This document shows positions 10,101 through 20,700 of a stretch of DNA of 33,198 nucleotides, in pieces. The DNA comes from Spirogloea muscicola (lineage: Eukaryota; Streptophyta; Zygnematophyceae; Spirogloeales; Spirogloeaceae): positions 565,651 through 598,848 of the forward strand of contig WELB01000044.1 in assembly GCA_009602725.1 (NCBI GenBank), read 5' to 3'. A program made the position numbers and the translations under genes. A model generated the notes under the pieces. It was given only the letters and a program-made list of their open reading frames with translations, was not told where the DNA came from and ran no database searches. Numbering within the stretch: position 1 is the first letter of the stretch; each line of letters opens with the position of its first letter.

Positions 10101-10931
10101 GTTCAATTAGACTCCAATGATTGGGCAGTTCTTGTTTGGCTCCTTGACAATCTCTGCACTCCTCGTCCAGAAAGTGCTGCAGATGGCTTCAAGCAGCAGT
10201 GTGGATCAGGACCTCGCGCGCCGTCGCGCAAGAGTGGAGATTTTGAGTGAAGCGATGAAGGCAGTGGACAAAACAGGTAACCCTTAATACTCAGCTGCAA
10301 TCAGCAGTCCTCTGTATGCACGTGGCATGTCTACTGGGAAAGCAGGCTAAGTATATACCGCAGGCCGTTGTCCTGTCTTTGGGCATGCTGAGTTGCTGAC
10401 CATGTGACCAAGAAGGGGAAAGCATGGGCTGCTATTACGAGCTCAACATGATGTGCCCAGTTGGACTTGCAGGCAGGACAAAATCATCCACCAAGCAGAT
10501 AATGACTTTGTCTTCTGCAGCACAACACCGACTACCAACTGATGCTAGTAGTGACAATGTTGGCAGATGTCTCAGCTGCCTTCTCGAGGGACCTCCTCGT
10601 GCCAGCTGTTCAGGCGCTGCTACGTGACAACGCACTGGAAGGAGCGGATAAGGAGTGTCTGGATGGCATCCTTAGGAACAGGGGAGGCGGGCCTGCAGCA
10701 AGGCACAAATCGGGCCTCTTTGGTGATGGTGGCCTGCTCGGGAAGAAGGATGCACAGGCCGACGGGATGGGCGGTGGCGAGGGTGGCCCCTGGGACGGTG
10801 GCGCGCTGTCGCCGGGCTCTCAGCCCCAGCAGGAGGAGGGGCGGCTCAAGCGCATGATGCGGCTTAAGTACGAGGAGATGGTGAAAGGCCGGAGTCGGCC
10901 CGCCACGCTCCCGCAGCCCTTACCTCGGTGA
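4115..10931 (+). CDS. RELCH: RELCH/KIAA1468-type LisH, coiled-coil and HEAT-repeat protein
   Basis: In mammals RELCH binds Rab11 and tethers recycling endosomes to the trans-Golgi for cholesterol transfer; the plant homologue At5g16210 is less studied. Exons: 4115-4346, 4512-4673, 4769-4947, 5152-5259, 5429-5548, 5890-6276, 6426-6704, 6851-7060, 7206-7370, 7583-7815, 8257-8374, 8494-8626, 8804-9011, 9208-9313, 9570-9710, 9887-10010, 10160-10276, 10567-10931. Phases close to 1128 residues, near the plant length. A LisH-like segment (about 20-50) is followed by coiled coil, a LisH (about 168-191, ending TAMTFCDEV), LDNWQGS, more coiled coil, an acidic linker (268-396), then HEAT repeats with PKIVPNVLINKREVLLPL, SGVEGSVESHIRVLGDRERW and ETFLEDGSHEASLAVIR. 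The C-terminus has GLFGDGGLLGKK. Intron 16 is of AT-AC type and intron 6 probably GC-AG. Introns 5549-5889 and 7816-8256 contain nothing recognised. Confidence 0.93.
6277..6425 (+). other. Probable GC-AG intron in RELCH
   Basis: Exon 6 reads in frame to CAG|GCATGA and would hit a stop one codon later. Exon 7 begins after CTCCAG at 6426 in phase 0 with EDESVIIIAESLPKIVP, a conserved block. The only donor close to the open-frame end that keeps phase 0 is the GC dinucleotide at 6277. An earlier GT donor inside the poorly conserved linker cannot be excluded. Confidence 0.5.
7801..7834 (+). repeat. 17-bp tandem duplication spanning a splice donor
   Basis: The unit GAGCGATTATGCAAGGT occurs twice in succession (7801-7817, 7818-7834). 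Each copy carries the same AAG|GTGAGC donor, at 7816 and 7833. The upstream donor gives the phase needed by exon 11; the downstream one would insert 17 nt with an in-frame TGA at once. Confidence 0.9.
10011..10159 (+). other. U12-type AT-AC intron (RELCH intron 16)
   Basis: The intron begins ATATCCTTTC at 10011, an exact match to the U12 AT-AC donor consensus ATATCCTTT. TCCTTGAC at 10141-10148 fits the U12 branch-site consensus TTCCTTRAC in 8 of 9 positions with its leading C, and the branch A (10147) lies 12 nt from the terminal AC at 10158-10159. Splicing joins GAA-T to TC-CTC and gives REFLVQKVLQ, which aligns without gaps to plant RDYLLSKILQ as I remember it. No GT-AG pair restores this frame. 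Length is 149 nt, phase 1, at residue 969. Confidence 0.88.
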
Positions 10932-11423
10932 CGAGGGGGCCACATTGGCCCACCCATGAAGCAGCTTCGGAATCATTGTAATTATGTGCAAATGTGAGTG
11001 GAGTCTTTTCTTTCTATTGCATCTGAGTTGCTGGCTAGGAAGTGAGCAGATTGTTGAGGACTGCGCTCTGCCACCTCCGCTATCGACCAGCCACCCTCAA
11101 TGGGGTCACCCTCACAGAGGACCAAGTCGTACGTGGGCGTCAGAAAGGCTGGCGCGGCAGAGGCTGGGCAAAGCCCAGGAGGAGCTCGGCAGGTCTTGCT
11201 TCGCAATCCTTGCGCAAGGTATGCTGCTTGGTCATCAGCCCTTCGTGAGTGACTGCTGATGCTACAGTATTTGCCACTTGTGGAGCACTAAAGAAGGCCC
11301 TGCTTGCCGAGCTTAGGCCGAGGCTGCGGGCTGCAAGCTCGTTGAATAGGGCGTGGGGCGCTTTGAAGGGCCAGGCGGCTACCTCTGCATGATCACAGAC
11401 AGGGTTGGCGCTGCTCTGGTGGG
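10932..11423. other. Convergent intergenic region, RELCH and an unrecognised gene
   Basis: This holds the 3' ends of two facing genes. Apart from TGTAA at 10977 I see no signal. Open frames here have no family resemblance, including one that continues the - strand frame of the next gene. Confidence 0.6.
10977..10981 (+). terminator. TGTAA poly(A) signal of RELCH
   Basis: TGTAA lies 46 nt after the stop codon at 10931, the usual spacing range for a short chlorophyte 3' untranslated region. Confidence 0.5.
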
Positions 11424-12117
11424 CTAGGCTGCAGTGTCGAAGGCTTGGATGCGCTGCGCAATGAGCTCGACGGCTGCATTGGCAGAGGAGAAGGCGCCAT
11501 GGAAGCTGTTCCTGAAGCTGAAGCTCTCCAGTTCCCGCACCATCTGTGGCGCAGCTCCACAGCGGCGCCTGGCGTAAGGCACTACGATGGCAGCACTTTG
11601 CCTGTGTGATCACGGAGTGGACAAGGGAGCGACGATGGTGAGAGACAGTGAACACATTGAGCAATGGGCAGCAGCGCACCTGCACGAGGATGTCGCCGAG
11701 GTCGAGCTGATCCTCGAGCAGGCAGTAGCGGTAGGTGCGCGCGCAGCGCGCCGCGATCTCCACATTGGCCGCCTCGGGGCAGAACTCGTCGTCCAGCCAC
11801 TGGCGCAGCGCGCCGGCCAGCCAGTCCGACTCCTGCGCACCAGCACGCTCGGCTGCGTCCTGAAGGCCTGAGTGCCATGCTATCGGCAGCGCTGGCGGCC
11901 ATTGACGTATGAGCGAGGCGCCGCGGACCTCCTGCGCAGCCTCGGCGGTCCGCCAGGCCTCGGGCGCGCACAGCGGCTCCACGCCGCCGCGCTCCTCGCC
12001 GCCGCCGCCGCCGCCGTCGCCGCCGCCACCGCCGTGCTCCCTCCTCAGCCCGCGCTCCGCCCCTCCCTCTCGCCGGCCCCGCTCGCTCTCGCTGCCGCCG
12101 CGGCCGCAGTAGCCCAT
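11424..12117 (-). CDS. Unrecognised protein of about 162 residues
   Basis: I do not recognise this family. Three exons on the - strand fit splice sites and phase 0: 11929-12117, 11680-11859 and 11424-11543, with a TAG stop at 11424-11426. Exon 1 is a Gly/Arg/Glu-rich low-complexity leader ending PEAWRTAEAAQE. Exons 2 and 3 look like a compact helical domain with WLAGALRQWLDDEFCPEA, ARTYRYCLLEDQLDLGDI and MVRELESFSFRNSFHGAF, ending in NAAVELIAQRIQAF. No transmembrane segment or catalytic motif is visible. The start at 12117 is the last ATG before the N gap and may not be the true one. The gene points away from the F-box gene across the gap. Confidence 0.65.
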
Positions 12118-12142
12118 GTCGTTGTCGTCGCCGCTGCCGCGA

Positions 12143-12721
12143 NNNNNNNNNNNNNNNNNNNNNNNNNNNNNNNNNNNNNNNNNNNNNNNNNNNNNNNNNN
12201 NNNNNNNNNNNNNNNNNNNNNNNNNNNNNNNNNNNNNNNNNNNNNNNNNNNNNNNNNNNNNNNNNNNNNNNNNNNNNNNNNNNNNNNNNNNNNNNNNNNN
12301 NNNNNNNNNNNNNNNNNNNNNNNNNNNNNNNNNNNNNNNNNNNNNNNNNNNNNNNNNNNNNNNNNNNNNNNNNNNNNNNNNNNNNNNNNNNNNNNNNNNN
12401 NNNNNNNNNNNNNNNNNNNNNNNNNNNNNNNNNNNNNNNNNNNNNNNNNNNNNNNNNNNNNNNNNNNNNNNNNNNNNNNNNNNNNNNNNNNNNNNNNNNN
12501 NNNNNNNNNNNNNNNNNNNNNNNNNNNNNNNNNNNNNNNNNNNNNNNNNNNNNNNNNNNNNNNNNNNNNNNNNNNNNNNNNNNNNNNNNNNNNNNNNNNN
12601 NNNNNNNNNNNNNNNNNNNNNNNNNNNNNNNNNNNNNNNNNNNNNNNNNNNNNNNNNNNNNNNNNNNNNNNNNNNNNNNNNNNNNNNNNNNNNNNNNNNN
12701 NNNNNNNNNNNNNNNNNNNNN
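12143..12721. other. Assembly gap (579 N)
   Basis: A run of 579 unresolved bases is flanked on both sides by very GC-rich sequence. It hides the start of the F-box/LRR gene, the shared upstream region of two divergent genes and possibly the start of the 11424-12117 gene. Confidence 0.99.
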
Positions 12722-15700
12722 GACCCGGCCGCCGCCAGCGACGATGGCGCCGCCGGCGGGCCTACCGCCACATCGCCGCCGGAGGCGGGCGACCTCGCCG
12801 CCCTTGACGAGCTGCTTGACGGCCGCGTCGCCGCCGACGTCATCCGCCTGGTGAGGCCGTCGACGCCTCGCCGCGCCGCCGCGGGCGCTGCCATGGCCCT
12901 GGCAAGCGCTCCTGGGATGCCAGATCGATCGCCGCCCTTCGCTGCTACAGGTGTATGAAGACGCGCAGCGCTCGCTGGAGCGAGCTGCCGCCTCGCTCCT
13001 CGCCCTCTCGGAGGGCGCCGGCAGCGGAGGCGGCAGCGGCGGCGGCGGCGGCGGCGGCGGGGCCGCCACGGCAGAGCAGGCCAAGTCCCGCAGCAAGTCT
13101 TCCGATAGAGCGAGCCTCCGAGTGGATGCCGGCGGCCGCGGCGGCGACGAGGACCTGTGGGACCGGCTGCCGACGGAGTGCAAGCGCCTGGTCCTGCAGC
13201 AGCTGACGCACTCCGACGCCGCCAAGGCCGCGCGGGTGAGGGCCCCGCCGCCGCTGTCCCAGCACCGGCTCCCGCTCGGCCAAATTGGGCAGCGGCCTGA
13301 TCTCTATGGCCACCGCTGGCTCCTCTGTGCTGCGCCTCACTCCTGCCGTGCTCCGCCGGGCATGACCGCCAGGTATCGCGGGAGTTTGCGGCGAGCGTGC
13401 GCTCCATCCGCGAGGATACCACCACCTTGGTGTTGCCGCCATCCGGCACCCCCGCCGCATTGAGCAGCCTGGTGAGAGCCAGCCGTCCGGGCCAGCCTCT
13501 ATCCACCACCCCTTGCTGCAAGTTGCTGCAGCCCTATCTGCCGCACGCATGCATGATTTTTAAGCCCTGGGCCCTGGACCGATTAGGTTAGGGTTCGGGG
13601 TTTGGGTTTCAGAGGTTTAGAGTTGGGGGTTGAAGGTTCATTCAGCCTATTCTAATTACTAACTAGACTAGCAAATCAATTGTCCGATATAAGTTAAGGC
13701 ACTTCAGATGCATTACGTCATTGATACACCAAACATCCTCAGCTCGCTACCGGAGAAAGTCATGAGTTCCAGTAACTGCCAGGATACACCACCAAGCTCA
13801 CGGTGTCTAAATAGCCTTCACCTCAGTACCTGAGACATTCCTACTTGCTGTACGCCTAAACCCTGAATCCACGTGTAAATCACCTGAAGGCAGATTGTAA
13901 ATTGCCTGGAGCTATGTAGTCTATGTCGTGCATCACGTCACAGACATGCGACACAGAGGCAACCCCTTATGCGCTGCAGCAGCCGAGCCTGCTACCAGCA
14001 GGCTTCATGAGGTCGTCCGCTAGCCATTGCTTTGAAGGGCCGGGCCCTCTCACTAGCCAGTGGCAAGTTCTTGACAAAGTGCAAGCACGTGCTTGCAATT
14101 CATTGCTGCTGCGTGGCCGTTGACGCTGCGCACCTCGTGCATCGTTGTGCAGGTCAAGTCCTACCCATGCCTGCAGCGGCTCAGCTTCCGTCGATGTGGT
14201 GAGGTTCAAGAAAGCCCTGAATCATTAGCCTGTACCCTGGCCTGGGATTCCTTCCACCCCCTTGGATTGAGATCCCTCAGATCCTTCAAAAATCAAATCG
14301 GAATTTGCTGAAGTGTGGGACCGACCCCCTAGCTACCCATTTGCAGTGGTTGCGCTGCTGTGTCACTCCTTATCATCATCCTGAGACGCGCCAGAGCCAA
14401 TTGGCAGCACCTCATGCTTGCAAGTCGGGCTGCACAAAGCAAGCTGCGATTGATCAGCTCCAGGTATAAGTACTGCCGGGATGCAGCGCCCAACTTCATG
14501 ATGAGGCTGGCCCTGTTGCGCTCCGTGACACAGGCTCTGCTCCCTGAGACCGTACATTGCACTCTTGAGGCCATAAGGCCATTTTAATTACTGCTATTGA
14601 CATCTATCAAATCTCTTGGCGTCCGCAGGCAGGTCGTGGAAGGACTTTGGCCCCATCTTCCAGGCGGCAGCAGGCGGCAGCGGCGGCGTGTGCTCGCGGT
14701 CGCTGCAGAGCATCGACCTCCGCAACTGTTCCCATCTCACGGACGCAGATGTCGCGCACGTCGTGGCGCTGCACACGGAGGTGTGAAGAGCTGACCTGTC
14801 ACACTGCGCCGCACCTCCCAGCCCTGCACCTATTTACTTGGGTCGTGTATTGGTCTGACTGCTGCACGCTCATGTCTCATCTTGCTGCACGCTCATGTCT
14901 GCATTGCAGCTCACAAGCATCGACCTGAGCAACTCGGGCGTTCAGGACCGTGGGCTGCACTGCTTGTCCACCATGGGTGGCAGCCACGGCAGGCTTTCAG
15001 CGGCAGAGGGGCCCAGCGCTATCAACTTCAATGGTGCTCAGCTGGAGCAGGCAGCTTCAAGCGCCGGAATAATGGCGATTACTTCAGCCCCAGATGGTTT
15101 GTTCAGCTGGCAGGAGCCCAGGGCCGTTGCCGCAGCGATCGCAGCAAATCTACCGGCCAGCGGCAACGGCCAGGAGAGAGGAGGCGCTGTCGCAACAAGG
15201 GGCATTGGCGCCGTCCGATGTGCCTCCTGTGCGGGAATTACGGACTGGGGCATCCAGGTGCCGCTTCACTTGGGGCTGCTCTAAGCCAGCCCCAGGTTGT
15301 CATGTGTGCCGTGCTTCAATGGCTTAGCTCGAGTTCTACAGTCTGGGACTGAGGATCTGGGCTACCATTTGGGGGTTGGGTCTGTTGTCTGATAGAATAT
15401 TAGTTGTGTCATGAGTGGCATGCCCAGGACAAGTAAACTGCCATAAGAGCAGGCGCCACATAGTACAGGTCGTTTGTCCTCAGAGAAGGACTGCTCTGCC
15501 CGTGGATGTGGTGTGCCCCGCTTTTACGCAGACAAGTGGATGCCTGCTGTTGCTCTCAGCTCTTCAAAGGACGTTACTGGCAGCTGTGCTTGTTTGTCCA
15601 GGCCACTCCTGGACATCGTTAGAGAGCCAGCTCAGTAGCTGCCGGCAACAGCGTCTGCAGCAGTCTGTCTGTCTCTCGGAGCGATGCTTTAGACGTCACT

Positions 15701-17221
15701 GAAGGCCCAAGAATGACCTACTAACCCTGTAGTCCTTGCTTGCATTACAGAGCCTGCTCGAGAGGCAGCCGTCCAAGGGCTCGCTCACGTTCCTGGATGT
15801 GTCACGGTGCTCGGGCCTTACCGATGCCGCCTTCCGGCTCCCCATCAAGACACAGCTGCAGTTCCTGGTTGCTGTTGAGTCGCCCCTGGCGCACCTCAAG
15901 CTTTACCCACCAGCGTCCATCAACTTGGAGGAGGTGAACTTGGCCCTATCAGCCCAGGTACGCCATTCTTGAGCACGTAATCTTCGCTCAGATAGCTCTG
16001 GATGAACTGGTGCACAGCTCTGCCATGACTGGAGGAGAAGCATATGAGTTGCATCAATATGCAGGGCTGGCTACTGGAGTGGCCTTGCTTCGTGGGATCA
16101 CATGATTAAGAACGCAACTCTAGAGCGCTATTCTTGGCAGTTGGAGGAGGTGAAGATTCGAGCGCCGCGGCTGCGGCAGCTCAACCTTAGCGTCTGCCGA
16201 AGCCTGACGAGCCTGGAGATTGATTGCCCTGCGCTGGAGGCACTGCAGCTTGGACACGCGGCAACGTTGGCAGCGGCAGCGCTTGACTGCCCATCCCTCC
16301 GGTCGCTGTCTCTCTTCATGTGCCGCTCGCTGGCCAATGACGCCCTGCAGCGTCTGGGCGGCACGTTGCCGCTGCTTGAGGACCTTGACGCCAGTGGTTG
16401 CAAGGGCCTCCGGGAGCTGTTCCTCCCGTGGCCGGCCCTGCGCAAGCTCAGCATTGCTGGCTGCACTGCCCTTCTCAAGTGAGCACCGTCAATGAGGAGC
16501 CCAGCAAGCTGGAAATGTTACTAAGATGTCAGACTAAATTAAAGCATGCCAGAAGTGGGGCGGGGCTCAGGGATGGTTCAGCATTGTGGAGAGTATAAAT
16601 CAGCTCTTAGCATAAGTTTAGTTCCGGTATTTTTAGCATTCTTTTAGCTGAAAGCTTGGACTGTGAATTGCCTTGGCATCTGTTAGAGTTCGTGTGGCGT
16701 CTACTGTGCTGGAGGATCTTGACTGCCGCACCTGCGAGCGGCTGACGGAGCTGCGGCTGCAGTCACCCTGCCTCCGCCGCCTCCTCCTCACAAATTGCTC
16801 CCATTTGAGCATCCTGGTGCAGTGACCAGCCCATTCTGAAATAATTCAACAATTATCTCTAGTCATCTTAAAAGCTGTGTTGCTGTGCTGCAGGCAGTGT
16901 TCCTCATCACCCTGCTCCATGCACTTGCAATGTTGAGGTTCAGATTGGTCATAGCTGCTAACTCCTGCTTGTGACTGCAGCCTCTATGCGAGTTTCCAAT
17001 CTGAGAAGATGTGCAGTTAGAGTGCATATTTCTCGTTTCCTTGATCAGTAATTTGCTGCTTGGCTGTCGGGCTGCAGTCACTTCCAATTGGCGCACTAGT
17101 AGAGGCACAGAGAGGAAGGAAGCGGCAGCTGGAGCTGAACATTAACGGTTGCCCATCACTGTCAGAGAATCTCAAGGGTGACCTTAGGAGGCTGTCTGCC
17201 CCAGAGACTACGGAATGCTGA
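12722..17221 (+). CDS. F-box/leucine-rich-repeat protein, SLOMO/FBXL15-like (5' partial)
   Basis: F-box proteins of this type select substrates for SCF ubiquitin ligases; plant SLOMO (At4g33210) affects auxin-linked growth. Exons: 12722-12850, 12951-13235, 13373-13471, 14153-14198, 14629-14780, 14910-15257, 15751-15957, 16141-16478, 16687-16816, 17078-17221, giving 625 residues after the gap. A Gly-rich leader precedes the F-box (about 110-150; DLWDRLPTECKRLVLQQLT), split by an intron. LRRs of the Cys-containing type follow, for example SLQSIDLRNCSHLTDADV, SLTFLDVSRCSGLTDAAF, LRQLNLSVCRSLTSLEIDCP and LEDLDCRTCERLTELRL. Exon 14910-15257 carries a long Ala/Gly-rich insert between repeats. The last exon ends LELNINGCPSLSENL. 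Introns longer than 300 nt (13472-14152, 14199-14628, 15258-15750) hold no gene. SLOMO orthology is likely but not proven. Confidence 0.85.
13581..13640 (+). repeat. Degenerate telomere-like tract inside an intron
   Basis: The tract is G/T-rich with repeated TTAGGTTAGGGTT, GGTTTGGGTTT and GAGGTTTAGAG-like units, resembling decayed plant/algal TTTAGGG telomere repeats. It lies in intron 13472-14152 of the F-box/LRR gene. It is an interstitial tract, not a chromosome end. Confidence 0.5.
14080..14097. promoter_or_regulatory. Perfect 18-bp palindrome with a CACGTG core
   Basis: TGCAAGCACGTGCTTGCA is identical to its reverse complement. The core is a G-box/E-box, bound in plants by bHLH and bZIP factors. 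It lies 55 bp before exon 14153-14198 in an intron, so a regulatory role is only a possibility. Confidence 0.45.
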
Positions 17222-17747
17222 GTGCCGAATGTACTGTCCTTCGCAAGTAGGATGGACAAAATGGTCAATTGAACGTAGCATTGGCGATCAAATGCAAAGG
17301 CGTCTGCCCTGTGTAGAAACCTCGACTGAGCTGCTCGCTGCTTGCATACTTTGACCTGTGCTTGCAACAGCAAGCCATGACTGCTACAGGTCCTCCTCTT
17401 GAGCTCTCAATATGAGTGCTGAGTAATGGGCATGTAAGTTGTCCCAAATACACTTATTCTGTGACAGAAGCTACATGTGACATTATCGACCTTGCTGGGC
17501 ACCTAAGGTGTGCTGCATCCTAACATCAGTCCTTTGGGATTACATCCAGGCAGCCTTCATGAGCTGGCAAGTTCAGAGTCCATAAGCAATGAACGAACTG
17601 GAGTTCCAGCCACATGAATATGTCAGGACGCAGCTGGAAAAAGTGGAAGGGTGGGCGATTGTGTGTGCTCAGTGTCATCTTGGCTCACCCTCGGCGGAAA
17701 TAGGTCAATCTAGGAGGAAATTCAATGGTGTTTAATAATGTGAAGCT
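17222..17747. other. Convergent intergenic region with poly(A) signals on both strands
   Basis: TGTAA at 17433-17437 (+) lies 212 nt after the F-box/LRR stop. TTACA at 17540-17544, TGTAA on the - strand, lies about 204 nt after the ABC transporter stop. The two inferred 3' untranslated regions would end about 100 bp apart. Nothing else is recognised. Confidence 0.5.
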
Positions 17748-20700
17748 CTAAGTGGCGCCCAACACGCTAAGTTGTCGTCTTGTCAAGCGCTCATACTCGC
17801 CTCCTTGTGATATCAACTCCTCGTGCGTGCCCATCTGAGAACCCCAGGTTCACACAGTCAAGCATCTGAAATTAGCACCTACCGAAAGCCTAGACAGCCT
17901 GTGGCAAGTTAGTGTTCAAAACAAAATTTGCTTTCAATTGGCACATACCAGGCTTTATGGGAGGACGAGCTTGGTCTGCATACCTCACTTATCCTGCCGC
18001 CTTCCATGACCACAATGCGGTCCGCTGCTCGCACAGTGGACAACCTTCAACAGTGGACAGGTGGATACTGGTATCAGCATCATATGCACGTGCAACCCGA
18101 CCCCGCAACTGGTTGCCCTCTTCAGTCACCATTGCAACCAGTTGCCCAACACTTGCCATGACATGTCCCTCGCCCTACCAATAGCTGCATGAGCACGCAC
18201 AAGGCTCTCAGTGAAGGCCCAGGTCAGCACGTCTACCTGTGGGCGATGACCAGCAGCGTCCGCTTGCGGCCTCCTTCCTCCCCGCGCATAGCCTTATCAA
18301 GGGCCACCTGGCAAGGACATCCCACCAGTGACTCACTCAATGGGCAGCTGAATGCTGATTGCTAAGCCCTCCTTGCCAACAGAGTGAAGTAAACCTCGAT
18401 ATTTCCTGTTTCTGACGTGAACCTTGCAGGTTGGCCCTTGGCTATGTTGCTGCTCTGCTTCTACAGCAAGGAAGAGCAGATCCTGATATTTAGAGGATCT
18501 GTAATTCTTCATGTATCCTCGTGTTCTGAGAAGAGGAAAGGACGTAATAATGGTCTTCAGTAGCTGCTAGGTAAACAGCCTCTACGGTGTTACCTGCACG
18601 TTGTGCTCGCTTTCGGCATCGAGGGCAGAGGTGGCCTCATCCAGGATGAGGATTGCAGGGTCTCGCACCAACGCCCTTGCGATGGCAATTCTTTGCTTCT
18701 GGCCACCACTCAACCTAGCATTGTCAACTACAGTATCGTAGCCGTCAGGCAAGGACATGATGAAGTCGTGGGCGTTGGCTTGTTTCGCAGCCTGCTTCAC
18801 ATCTGCATGGCTGATGGAGGAACCTCCACCGTATCTTATGTTGGCTTCCACGGATGTGCTGAACAGTCTAGGCTCCTGCACATTGAATCCTCGCAGGATC
18901 AGCACCTTCGTAGAAGCCTTTGCCCATCGAACTCAAGCCCTAAACGCAACCTAAACGCAAGATGAGAGTATCTGTGGTTCTCGCTGACAATGCATTCTCT
19001 GTGGGCATGACAGTCCCAAGTGCAGCGCTTCTATATCCGTAGCGGGTCACAGTCAAGCAACTCTTGCTTACAAGGCATTAAAGGCCTGAAAAACAATGTG
19101 GTCAATGAATACTGAGAAATAAGGTGAGGTGAAATATGGGCAATAAGTAAGATATAGAGGCTTCATCGTTGTTGAGGGCAACAGACACGTACATTGTTGA
19201 GGGCGACGACAAAGCACTACTGACCTGACTGACGACGCCAAGCTGCCTGCGATACCACTGTACATCAAGGTCCCTTAGGGGGACCCCATCTACCAAGATC
19301 TGCCATTGGGAGGAGCCTCACACAGTCAGGGCTTAGATCCAATATTGACACTTAACTCTGTGCAAAGCCAACAGGAATAATGTGGCGCAGAGTATGTAGC
19401 CCTGCAAACTGCATAGGATGCGAATACTCAATGTAGAGCTGTTGAAAAGGTGTTGGAAATTGACTTAGCTTGGTATACAAGCAGACAGCCGAGCGAAGGA
19501 TCTCACTAATGAGAGCAACAATTGCTTGCATGGAGGCATAGCTCTGATTGCCACGCAGAACTACCAGTGATGACGTGCACCTGCAGGGACTTGGTTGCCA
19601 CTCCCCATCACAAAGCAGGCAACTTACCTCACCCTCTGTAGTCTCATATAAACGCTGCAGAAGGCCAACGAGTGTGCTCTTCCCACTCCCGCTCAAGCCA
19701 ACCTGTGCATGGCGGTTGCAGCTGCAGCTGTCAGTCGCTTGCGCTCGGGAGTCTGTGTACTAGTCTGCATAGATTCAATTGTGCATTGCGGCACTCCTTC
19801 TCATGTCTGCAACAGCACGTCTGGGTCGTGTAGCGGATCAGAGAGCACTGCGCGTACAACGGGCAGTAACAAAATGGCAAGCGGCAGATGTCCTGGACAA
19901 AGCTACAGGGTTGCCAAGCCACCCGGAGCAGTATACAAGGACAGAGGTGCTCACCAGGGCAACGAGCTCTCCAGCCTGTACTGTCAGATTCACATTCTCC
20001 AGCACACTTGCCTGCAGCAAATTCAGAACCCACCCTGGCATGAGCTCTCGATGAGACCAAGGATTGAGAAGGTGAAAACGTTGAGCTACGCACATTCTTC
20101 TGAAGAATGACAAATCACTTCGAACCTTCATAACTTGCTGGCGAGAATAACCTTCATAACTTTCTGGCGAGAGTGGGTATTTTGGTAAGTCAAGGAGGAT
20201 TTAATCAAGCCTGGGAAGTGCTGGAGACACACCGTGGGCCTGGTTGGGTACCGAAATGTTACATTCTTGAATTGCAGGCTGCCTTGCAGCTTTGGCAACC
20301 TGACACCTGCATTAATAGTCAGCCTTAGCAGGTATGTTCTGCTCCATATTGCCTACAAAGAACCCAGCAAAACAGACCTTGGAGGGCTAATACGTGACTT
20401 GTAGCAGGCGCCACAGTGAAAGAATGCAGTGCGAATAATATGAGTGGGTCTAGATGTATACTAAGTGACACCAAATGTCCTTACTGAGACGACGTCTGTA
20501 CTCAAGTCAAGCAGAGGCTGCAAGCCCTGCACTGGCTGAGGCTTGGGAATGTATAGAAGGCAACATCCTTTAGTAGGTCTCAAACCTGCTGACTGTGCCA
20601 TCCAGGCCGCGTACTTGTATTGCTGCTCTGAGTCAAGTATAGGGAATGTGACCTACTACTTTGGTTCAGGGTGAAGTCTCATGTGTCCCGTCTACCTTTG

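Noticed and set aside
10011-10280. A GT-AG or GC-AG solution for RELCH intron 16
   Set aside because: Every GT or GC donor after the GAGAAT end that I tried gives a stop or the wrong frame with the acceptors at 10126, 10170 and 10180, or loses the conserved REFLVQKVLQ segment. The AT-AC pair alone fits.
11140-13521. Very long - strand open frames (793 and 547 codons) across the N gap
   Set aside because: They are open only because 579 unresolved bases cannot contain stops and because GC-rich sequence lacks stop codons. Only the small exons at 11424-12117 show protein character on that strand.
13581-13640. A true chromosome end
   Set aside because: The tract is degenerate and is flanked on both sides by exons of one gene, so it is interstitial.
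16687-16825. The F-box/LRR gene ending at the TGA at 16823-16825
   Set aside because: A phase-0 donor at 16817 and an acceptor before 17078 add a 47-residue exon with another LRR-like unit (LELNINGCPSL), so the earlier stop lies in an intron.
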